DNA from: Paludibacter sp.
GTDB taxonomy: Bacteria; Bacteroidota; Bacteroidia; Bacteroidales; Paludibacteraceae
Length of the DNA stretch: 21,037 nucleotides
Reading direction: 5' to 3'
NCBI GenBank assembly: GCA_030655595.1
Contig: JAUSNQ010000029.1
Location: 1 to 21,037, forward strand
Shown: positions 15,501 to 21,037 of the stretch, in pieces
Layout of the letters: each line of letters begins with the position of its first letter
Position numbering within the stretch: the first letter of the stretch is position 1
Made by a program: the position numbers and the translations under genes
Notes under the pieces: model-generated
Told to the model about the DNA's origin: nothing
The model's database searches: none
Seen by the model: the letters and a program-made list of their open reading frames with translations, nothing else

Positions 15501-15931
15501 TTGCACTTCAAGGTGTAGGGAAAGCCAACGGCTATCTGACCGGGTCAGCACGACATGCACTCCAGGATATGGCTGCATACCCGCAAAAAATTCACCTTGA
15601 AAGATACAATGTGGTATCCAATCCGAATCCGGATGCTTCTTATCCGCGTTTGACATACAATACCGATTTCAATCAGTCAACTTTTTCAACTTTCTGGCTT
15701 GAAGATGCATCTTACTTACGATTGAAAAATATCCAAATAGGTTATACCTTGCCAAAAGAAATTTCAACAAAAGTAAGTATTGAAAGGTGCAGGTTTTATG
15801 TCTCAGGCGATAACCTGTTAACATTGAGTAATTTCTTCTATGCATATGATCCGGAAACTCCGATTTCGAGTGGAGGGTATTATCCGCAAATCAAAACCTT
15901 TGTGGTCGGTGTAAATCTGACATTCAAATAA
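12560..15931 (+). CDS. susC: SusC/RagA-family TonB-dependent outer-membrane transporter with STN domain
   Basis: This is an outer-membrane import channel of 1123 aa. I start it at the ATG at 12560 because the following MSYTKKGLLILLAFLLYC is a proper signal peptide with cleavage near INAQ-G; an upstream in-frame TTG (12497) only adds an unlikely 21-residue leader. Order: STN secretin/TonB short N-terminal domain (about 28-105), carboxypeptidase-D-like regulatory domain (about 115-195), TonB box-like DEVVVVGYG, then plug with SVSGGLQGLLSGVTV, RIRGLG, PLVLVDGVEG and DAASASIYGARAANGVILVTTKR. A 22-strand-type barrel follows to the aromatic C-terminal end VGVNLTFK. The STN domain marks it as a signalling transporter that talks to FecR. 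The susD gene follows directly (stop and a possible susD ATG overlap as TAATG). Confidence 0.95.
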   Translation: MSYTKKGLLILLAFLLYCSTGIINAQGKTISIDVKNANLEQVFSQIERQSAYKFSYRNSIMDKSQDINLKLDLVPVEDVLKAILPAKGLQYNIASENSIVITRISDGINIQTPPQKRISGNITDEKGVAIIGANILIKGTSVGTITDFDGKFEMEAPVNGTLLVSYIGYLNESVNIGDKSFISLKLREDTKVLDEVVVVGYGTQKKVNLTGSVSMITADDLNSRPVSSVSGGLQGLLSGVTVTNTSGQPGANSTSIRIRGLGTIGNANPLVLVDGVEGDMNTLNPEDIQSVSVLKDAASASIYGARAANGVILVTTKRLNTKDQAPTISFNAYYGTQTPTRLPQMADAIEFMTLDNEARNNVGTGIAWLQSHFDHVKNGTAPNYFGDTDWVSSVLNSNAPQQNYAVNVNGNLGKSGYLLSYRYFDQAGLTVGNSTGEQRHNLRFKVDSRLLNIVEISTNIGYTMRNVVAPVGSLTSGGGAIYTAMRIAPNVPVRFTDGSWAYGGGNTNPVAILNDGGNSILDADEISLMNVAKIDLLKGWDLTATYSIVNRNSLSQILRKSIPFTNPETPETPVYIFNQPNSLANTDIRQRQQTLIIQSNFEFDIDRHKISGVGGFSQEWSVLRQFQASRINLITEQDPTLNLGSKEGMSNTGGASQWAIRSGFGRLNYNYNDRYLLELNLRYDLSSRFHKSNRGGLFPSFSGAWRLSEESYMQFSREIFDNIKVRASWGMLGNQYVGSTDYPYLSVLNEVSGLSAIGTLGTMGYTQTTLANPLLTWERIDMLDIGLDLTLLRNRLNITFDWYDKNTNGILLRLNYPSQIGASPSEQNVGSVNNRGWEVDVAWRDKIGKLSYGFAVNLSDVKNKITDLGETSPDLGSYMIRRVGDPIDAFYGYITEGLMTPDNFGFYDEYENKYYSPNVPVVIGPDYQPGDIKYRDISGPQGIPDGRISPEYDRVVLGSSMPRYTYSFRTDLAYQNIDLSFALQGVGKANGYLTGSARHALQDMAAYPQKIHLERYNVVSNPNPDASYPRLTYNTDFNQSTFSTFWLEDASYLRLKNIQIGYTLPKEISTKVSIERCRFYVSGDNLLTLSNFFYAYDPETPISSGGYYPQIKTFVVGVNLTFK

Positions 15932-15963
15932 TGAGAAGTTGTAAATCTGTAAAAAAAACAAGA

Positions 15964-17649
15964 ATGAAAAAATATATTGTCATATTAATTTCGGTGGTCA
16001 CATTCCTTTCATGCAACGACGATTTTCTTGAAAGACCACCTTTAGATACACTGACCAATGAAAATTTTTGGCAAAGTGAAGCACATCTTGTAAGTGCAGC
16101 CAATGCACTTTACACCGCAATGAATGGAAAAGACGTGTTAAACATGTTCGAATCGATGGGAGAAACAGCTCCCTGGGCAATAACTACTGCCTATCGTACG
16201 ATAGGGGGAGGGAATTATGCAACCGACATCACACAGATCAATAACGTCTGGGTAAGAGCTTATTACAACATCGGAAGGTGTAATTATTTTCTGAACAACT
16301 ACAAACGCGCTGTTACAGTTCCAGTAAATATCAGGGAGCGCTATGCGGCAGAGGCGTACTTTTTCAGGGCTTACGATTACTGGTTACTGACGTCTCTTTT
16401 CGGAAATGTCCCATACATTACCAAAGAACTGAATGTGTATTCTCCTGATGTTTATCGTGGAAGGGATAATCGCGAAGCAGTTATCGACAGCATTACTACT
16501 GAATTAGAAAGCACGTATCAAAATCTTCCCGCATTTATCGCTCCGGCTTCAGCACAGTTTGGTCGCATATCACAAGGTGCTGCCCTGACCCTGTTGTCAC
16601 GAATTTACCTGTATAATGAACAATGGGATAAAGCTGCCAATGCAGCCAAAAGAGCCATGGGACTTGGTTACCAATTATATTCAACCGGAAATCCTACAAA
16701 CGATTACCGCAACCTATTTAATTTTACAGGCAGAGCATCACGCATAGGCACAAACAAAGAAACTATCCTGGCTTATGTGTATAATTTTGATTTGGGTCAG
16801 GATGCGCGGTCATCACATAATTTATCGCGCGAACTTTGGGTTCCTAATGACTACTCTCGTTTTGCTCCTACCAACAAAATGATTGAGAAATGGCTTACCG
16901 CTGATGGTAGTATCTGGAATCCTGCGACTGTAAACACTTACGAGGAAGTTTTTGAAAACAGAGATCCCCGCATGAAGCAGTCGGTTTTAGCACCAAACAC
17001 TACATGGGAAGGTCGTAAAGACGGTAACCCAAACAACACAAACACATCCATATTTACTTATCCAAAATTCTCGAATGATAAAGACGGATGTATGACTTAC
17101 TCAGGATATTACCTTTACAAATATGTAGAGCCTTCTAAAGTTGGTCAGGTTAGTCAGGACGACAACGACATCATCTTCATCCGCTATGCCGAAGTATTAC
17201 TGAATTATGTTGAAGCATGCGAACGTGCCGGCTCAATTACACAGGCCACGCTCGACAGCACCATCAATTTGCTGAGAGACCGCGTGGGCATGGTACATCT
17301 TACCCTCTCGAATATTCCTGCAGGCTCAGACATCCGCACAGAAATCAAAAGAGAAAGAACGGTTGAACTCTTCTTTGAAGGCCACCGCTACCTCGATCTG
17401 ATTCGTTGGAAAGAAGCTGAAATACTCGGAGAAGATTTATTGGGAGTGAACCGTCGCTGGCTTGATCCTTCGAAACTTGCAGCTGGAGTATTGAATACGC
17501 TCAAATGGAAAAATGTAAGCGGAGAACAGTATTTGATCGTTGAATCGGGACGGACTTTTAACCCTGCAAAACATTATTTGTTGTCGTTGCCATTCACGCA
17601 AATGCAGCGCAATCCGAATTTAAGGCCAAATAATCCTGGATGGGATTGA
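15964..17649 (+). CDS. susD: SusD/RagB-family substrate-binding outer-membrane lipoprotein
   Basis: This 561-aa surface lipoprotein caps SusC and captures the ligand. I chose the ATG at 15964, which gives MKKYIVILISVVTFLSC with the lipobox Cys17 followed by NDDF, resembling Bacteroidetes surface-export signals. A start at 15931, overlapping the susC stop, would add 11 residues and cannot be excluded. Family marks are FLERPPLDTLTNENFW near the mature N-terminus, tetratricopeptide-like helices around AEAYFFRAYDYWLLTSLFGNVP and ALTLLSRIYLY, and the C-terminal TVELFFEGHRYLDLIRWKEAE. The length is typical. The binding pocket gives no readable clue to the ligand. The first hydrolase gene follows after 73 bp. 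Confidence 0.95.
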   Translation: MKKYIVILISVVTFLSCNDDFLERPPLDTLTNENFWQSEAHLVSAANALYTAMNGKDVLNMFESMGETAPWAITTAYRTIGGGNYATDITQINNVWVRAYYNIGRCNYFLNNYKRAVTVPVNIRERYAAEAYFFRAYDYWLLTSLFGNVPYITKELNVYSPDVYRGRDNREAVIDSITTELESTYQNLPAFIAPASAQFGRISQGAALTLLSRIYLYNEQWDKAANAAKRAMGLGYQLYSTGNPTNDYRNLFNFTGRASRIGTNKETILAYVYNFDLGQDARSSHNLSRELWVPNDYSRFAPTNKMIEKWLTADGSIWNPATVNTYEEVFENRDPRMKQSVLAPNTTWEGRKDGNPNNTNTSIFTYPKFSNDKDGCMTYSGYYLYKYVEPSKVGQVSQDDNDIIFIRYAEVLLNYVEACERAGSITQATLDSTINLLRDRVGMVHLTLSNIPAGSDIRTEIKRERTVELFFEGHRYLDLIRWKEAEILGEDLLGVNRRWLDPSKLAAGVLNTLKWKNVSGEQYLIVESGRTFNPAKHYLLSLPFTQMQRNPNLRPNNPGWD

Positions 17650-17722
17650 AACAGGTTGCTAACTAGGGAAAACTGTTGCTGATGCGTTTAATTCTTCAAT
17701 GTCAAAAACTAAATATCAATAA

Positions 17723-18511
17723 ATGGCTTATATAACAGCTCAATATAAAATAGTATTTTTTACTGCTTTGCTAATCATATTGGCTGGCTTTACTTCCAAT
17801 GCTCAATCATTATCAATCAGGGTGATTTCGATGAACATGAAAGAAGGAGGAAAACCAGCTAATTACAATGCTGAAGCATACAGCACATTCATCCGACAAT
17901 ACAATCCGGATGTGGTGGTATTTCAGGAGATGGATAATTTCACTACCCGCAACGGGAACATAGACCTGCTTACGGAAATGGCTGTGCAATTGGGCATGTT
18001 TCCTTACTACGGAAAGGCATTTACTTATGCTTCCGGTGATTTTGGGAATGCTATTTTATCGAAATATCCTTTTTATCATGCTCGTACCATCAGTGCCAAA
18101 CCAACGGGTGCAAATGAAATGAGATCATGTGCGTGGATTGACATCATGTTACCGAATAAGCGCAAAGTCAGGGTGGGCGTTACCCACCTCGATGTTGCAA
18201 ATGATGATCAGGTGCGTATCAGCATGTTAGCCACCATCAATGCCGGCATGTTAACCGACAACGAACTGCCTACCCTGCTGATAGGTGATTTCAATGCATC
18301 GCCGAATTCCGACACCATGAACTATGCAAGGTTCAGGTGGCAGGACATCGGAGTTGGAACCGGGAATACTATCCCAAGTACAAATCCCACAGCACGAATC
18401 GACTATGTGATGGGATATCCGAAAAGCTGGATTAAAAAAAGTTATCAAACCGTATGTGATCCGGGACTTTCGGACCATTGTTTTATCGTTGCCGATGTTG
18501 AACATCCTTAA
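17723..18511 (+). CDS. Secreted endonuclease/exonuclease/phosphatase (EEP)-fold hydrolase 1
   Basis: This 262-aa protein belongs to the DNase I / sphingomyelinase / inositol phosphatase superfamily and should cleave a phosphoester outside the cytoplasm. A signal peptide covers about residues 1-28 (hydrophobic 10-22, cleavage near SNAQ-S). All core motifs are present: Asn38, Gln68-Glu69 (FQEMD), GNAILSKYP at 109-116, His155 (VTHLD), Asp189/Asn191 in GDFN, Asp227 in RIDYVMGYPK and SDH at 250-252. The length is close to the bare EEP domain, so no extra binding module is attached. Hydrolase 2 (19320-20099) is a paralogue sharing the layout and the IDY-x-x-GYPK stretch. Substrate is unknown; it ends 9 bp before the next gene, so it belongs to the susCD operon. 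Confidence 0.88.
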   Translation: MAYITAQYKIVFFTALLIILAGFTSNAQSLSIRVISMNMKEGGKPANYNAEAYSTFIRQYNPDVVVFQEMDNFTTRNGNIDLLTEMAVQLGMFPYYGKAFTYASGDFGNAILSKYPFYHARTISAKPTGANEMRSCAWIDIMLPNKRKVRVGVTHLDVANDDQVRISMLATINAGMLTDNELPTLLIGDFNASPNSDTMNYARFRWQDIGVGTGNTIPSTNPTARIDYVMGYPKSWIKKSYQTVCDPGLSDHCFIVADVEHP

Positions 18512-18520
18512 ATTGCAAAA

Positions 18521-19306
18521 ATGAAAATGTATAAACTAAACATATTATTAATTCTAATCTTCACTGCAAGTATCAGCTTCTCGTGCAAAGATCCGGTTCT
18601 GGTGGATGAAGGTTACGAAGCTCCTGCACCTCCGGCAGAAGTTATCGATCGAAACCTGATCACCGTTGAGTTTTACTCGCGGTTGAATGAGGAATCCTTA
18701 TTTCAAAATAACGAGGTTGATGTTGTGGTCAACCGCATTTCCAGCATCACCGCTCCGTTAGCATACCTGTTCGATAGGTCGGATGCTTTTGTGGGAGAGA
18801 CTTCTCCCGTTGTTGAAATCGGTTGGCGTACAAGAACCAAATCATTTTTTGTACAAAACACCCTGAGTGAAAGTTTCTTTCAGGGAACCGGCATGATCGT
18901 CAGACCCATCATCAATGTGTTCGAAGGTGCAGCTATTCCCGACACCTTATTTGTCGGCGGATGCACCCTCATGGCTCCGCTTGGCAATCCGGTTGTATTG
19001 ACTCTGATGACCTGTCGGCTGGATGACAAGAAACAATTTCCTGCTCTTGTAAACATCCTCGGCGATGGTTTAAACACGAACAAGGTTGTGATTGGAACAG
19101 TAAAACAGGGACTTGCCGATGAAATGAAAAACTACCTGAAATACAACATGAAATATTTCAGATTATCATTCCACGCAACTGATTTAGCAGGAAAAACACA
19201 TCAGCTTTTCATACTGACACCCACCAACTTTGTCGGACGTGAAGTTATATCCACTGCCGTCGGAACTTTGCCCATGTATCAGTGTAAAATTGAATATATA
19301 CAATAA
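18521..19306 (+). CDS. Lipoprotein of unknown family between two EEP hydrolases
   Basis: I do not recognise this 261-aa protein. It has a lipoprotein signal peptide with lipobox SFSC (Cys22) followed by KDP and an acidic/proline segment (VLVDEGYEAPAPPAEV), which looks like a surface-exposed tether. The remainder is rich in beta-type segments with no visible catalytic motif: VEFYSRLNEESLF, VVEIGWRTRTKSFFV, GTGMIVRPIINVFEG and MKYFRLSFHATDLAG. It starts 9 bp after hydrolase 1 and ends 13 bp before hydrolase 2. By position it could be a surface ligand-binding protein or a partner of the hydrolases. That is inference from order only; a second short start (Met3) is possible. Confidence 0.85.
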   Translation: MKMYKLNILLILIFTASISFSCKDPVLVDEGYEAPAPPAEVIDRNLITVEFYSRLNEESLFQNNEVDVVVNRISSITAPLAYLFDRSDAFVGETSPVVEIGWRTRTKSFFVQNTLSESFFQGTGMIVRPIINVFEGAAIPDTLFVGGCTLMAPLGNPVVLTLMTCRLDDKKQFPALVNILGDGLNTNKVVIGTVKQGLADEMKNYLKYNMKYFRLSFHATDLAGKTHQLFILTPTNFVGREVISTAVGTLPMYQCKIEYIQ

Positions 19307-19319
19307 AATTATAAACAAT

Positions 19320-20099
19320 ATGAAATTCAGAGGATTATTCTTATCGTTTGCGCTTCTTATCAGCGCTGCCCTTTTCGCACAAACCACCGAACTGAACGTG
19401 ATGGCATTTAATCTGCGTTTCGGAGAACATGCATCATTAGAGCAAATGGCTGAATACATCAGCAGTCAGAAACCCGATTTGGTTGCTCTTCAGGAATGTG
19501 ACTGGAAAACAAATCGTGAACGTGCGCCACAACAAGCAGGAAAAGCTTTTGTCAACGAGCTGGCCTATCATACCGCTATGTTTGGCATATATGGCAAAGC
19601 CATTGATTACAGAGGCGGATATTATGGTGTTGGAATCCTTTCAAAATATCCGATCATCAAAAGTGAAAGGCTGCTTTTACCCAACCCTAACCCCAGAAAT
19701 GAACAACGAGTGATGCTCATTGCAGAAATTGAACTGGCTGATAAATCCATCATCACTTTTATTTCAACTCATCTGGAGGTATCATCTGAAATAGCAAGAA
19801 AAGCACAGATTGCATTCATCAATGAGAAAATAAAAGAAATTAAAACACCGATTATACTGGCTGGTGACCTGAATGCCATACCAACATCCGAAGAAATAAA
19901 AACAGGTTTCCAGAACTGGTTCAATGCCACCGATACCGTTTACACTTATTCGACCATCGAACCCAAAATAAAAATAGATTATATCTACGGTTATCCGAAA
20001 GAGCTTTTCAGTTTAGTCAGAACGGCCGTTGATACCGATTGTAAACTATCGGATCATTTTCCGGTATCATCGGTCATACGCATGAAAAAAAATAAATAA
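19320..20099 (+). CDS. Secreted endonuclease/exonuclease/phosphatase (EEP)-fold hydrolase 2
   Basis: This 259-aa paralogue of hydrolase 1 probably cleaves a related phosphoester. The start at 19320 is chosen because MKFRGLFLSFALLISAALFAQ is a complete signal peptide and lies 13 bp after the preceding stop; an earlier in-frame Met at 19230 lies inside the upstream gene. Motifs present are Asn31, Gln58-Glu59 (LQECD), GVGILSKYP at 103-111, His151 (STHLE), Asp183/Asn185 in GDLN, Asp220 in KIDYIYGYPK and SDH at 244-246. It differs from hydrolase 1 in having NRERAPQQAG after the Glu motif, resembling EEP enzymes of the sphingomyelinase-like branch in general layout. It ends 38 bp before the next lipoprotein gene. 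Confidence 0.88.
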   Translation: MKFRGLFLSFALLISAALFAQTTELNVMAFNLRFGEHASLEQMAEYISSQKPDLVALQECDWKTNRERAPQQAGKAFVNELAYHTAMFGIYGKAIDYRGGYYGVGILSKYPIIKSERLLLPNPNPRNEQRVMLIAEIELADKSIITFISTHLEVSSEIARKAQIAFINEKIKEIKTPIILAGDLNAIPTSEEIKTGFQNWFNATDTVYTYSTIEPKIKIDYIYGYPKELFSLVRTAVDTDCKLSDHFPVSSVIRMKKNK

Positions 20100-20137
20100 T
20101 CATCATACAATCAATTACTAACAAAAAAAATATCATT

Positions 20138-21037
20138 ATGAAAAAAATTAATTTTTTATTTCTGACAATGTTAGTCGCCATGACAACCCTGTTTGTTGCA
20201 TGCGACAAAGACGAAGTCAAAGAAGCTAATGTTCAATTTGCATTGAATCAGACAAGTTTCGAGACACTTCATTTTGCTGATGCTGTGCAGATTACAGGAA
20301 CAGTGACAGCCGACAAGGGCATAACCGGCATATTTTTCACCGGAGTTAAAAAGGAAAGTGAAATTTATGTTGCCAAAGGAGATGCTCAGGAATACTTAGC
20401 CAACGGTGCAACTACTGTGAATTTAAACATGGAGTATTTTGTTGACAGCAAAGAAATCACCCACATAGAAGTAAGAGTTGTGGTAGGCGATGCGTCAAAA
20501 AAAGCGTATATCAGCGTGGCATCTGTTACAGGCGAAGCCAAAGGTTCGGCTTTCATCGGACAAGTAATCCTTCGTGCCGACACCATGGTGTGGAATGCCG
20601 AAAATATGCCGGATGTTTATACTACTCCAAACACAGGCGCTTTGGCCAACACACCTTCATTTTTCTCTATTCATGGAGCTGAAATAAACGGACAAAAGAA
20701 ACATGCCTTATCAGCTGATGATTTGCGTTCGGTTCAGGGAGCAAATGGCAGTTTCTGTTTCCTCAATGTGCTGCAGAATACAGCCAACAAAGCTTATATT
20801 GGAAGTCAGCGTGGTTATATGTTCTCCAATCTCATACCTTCCCAGTTAGGCGGCGGAACAACCGGTCGTCAGTGTGACCTCTATGAAATCGGAGGCAATG
20901 CCATTCGTCAGGCAAATGTTGATACTACTCAATTCCGCATCATCGCAGGATCGTGGATTGGCGGAGACTGGAACGAAGCCCGTTACAAATTCGTTGATTC
21001 TCTCTTTTTGGTTGTAAACAACGAAGCAACGACTGAA
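20138..21037 (+). CDS. Lipoprotein of unknown family, N-terminal 300 residues (cut by window edge)
   Basis: An open frame begins at ATG 20138 and runs to the right edge, 300 codons without a stop. The signal peptide ends in the lipobox LFVAC (Cys22), followed by DKDEVKEA, an acidic stretch like Bacteroidetes lipoprotein surface-export signals. Residues about 32-135 alternate hydrophobic and polar in a way that suggests an Ig-like beta domain, beginning VQFALNQTSFETLHFADAVQI and including GIFFTGVKKE and HIEVRVVVGDASKKAYISVAS. Residues 140-300 (ILRADTMVWNAENMP ... GSWIGGDWNEARYKF) form a second domain that I do not recognise. Position after susCD suggests a surface ligand-binding protein (SusE/SusF or SGBP role); this is inferred from context, not from a motif. 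Confidence 0.8.
   Translation, partial: MKKINFLFLTMLVAMTTLFVACDKDEVKEANVQFALNQTSFETLHFADAVQITGTVTADKGITGIFFTGVKKESEIYVAKGDAQEYLANGATTVNLNMEYFVDSKEITHIEVRVVVGDASKKAYISVASVTGEAKGSAFIGQVILRADTMVWNAENMPDVYTTPNTGALANTPSFFSIHGAEINGQKKHALSADDLRSVQGANGSFCFLNVLQNTANKAYIGSQRGYMFSNLIPSQLGGGTTGRQCDLYEIGGNAIRQANVDTTQFRIIAGSWIGGDWNEARYKFVDSLFLVVNNEATTE

Noticed and set aside
19230..19319. Earlier Met start for EEP hydrolase 2 inside the preceding lipoprotein gene
   Set aside because: It would add 30 residues in front of an evident signal peptide and overlap the upstream gene by 77 bp.

Overview
The window is chromosomal DNA from a member of the Bacteroidota, most likely a Bacteroidales. The evidence is a SusC/SusD pair, an ECF sigma/FecR pair, TSP3-repeat OmpA porin architecture, promoters of the TTTG...TAnnTTTG type and starts without Shine-Dalgarno sequences. 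No tRNA, rRNA, CRISPR array, insertion sequence or phage gene was seen. I do not assign a genus.

Left part (1-2068, minus strand): the 5' third of an NADP-type glutamate dehydrogenase gene runs off the left edge. Next is an OmpA-family outer-membrane gene whose frame is cut by one in-frame TAG 44 codons before its natural end, followed by a strong hairpin terminator.

Centre-left (2373-8225, plus strand): six co-directional genes form an aryl-acid / aromatic amino acid module. They encode indolepyruvate:ferredoxin oxidoreductase alpha and beta (iorA, iorB), phenylacetate-CoA ligase (paaK), a tandem-ACT regulator-like protein, a PaaI-type hotdog thioesterase and a PLP aminotransferase. Together they could interconvert aromatic amino acid, arylpyruvate, arylacetyl-CoA and arylacetate in either direction. 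The last three gaps carry degenerate short repeats.

Centre (8263-10223, minus strand): a two-gene operon encodes a 123-residue biotin carboxyl carrier protein and a carboxyltransferase subunit with an OadG-like C-terminal tail. A textbook Bacteroidales promoter precedes it. A 464-bp gene-free divergent region with two clear hairpins separates that promoter from the next operon.

Right part (10753-21037, plus strand): this is a signal-regulated uptake locus: ECF sigma factor, FecR anti-sigma factor, SusC with an STN signalling domain, SusD lipoprotein, secreted EEP-fold hydrolase 1, a lipoprotein of unknown family, secreted EEP-fold hydrolase 2, and a second unknown lipoprotein running off the right edge. 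No glycoside hydrolase or polysaccharide lyase is seen. The only recognisable enzymes are two paralogous, apparently intact metal-dependent phosphodiesterases/phosphatases, so the imported nutrient may be phosphate-containing (nucleic acid, phospholipid/sphingolipid, phosphorylated glycan or inositol phosphate). This is the most likely candidate for an undescribed system here. The substrate is inference.
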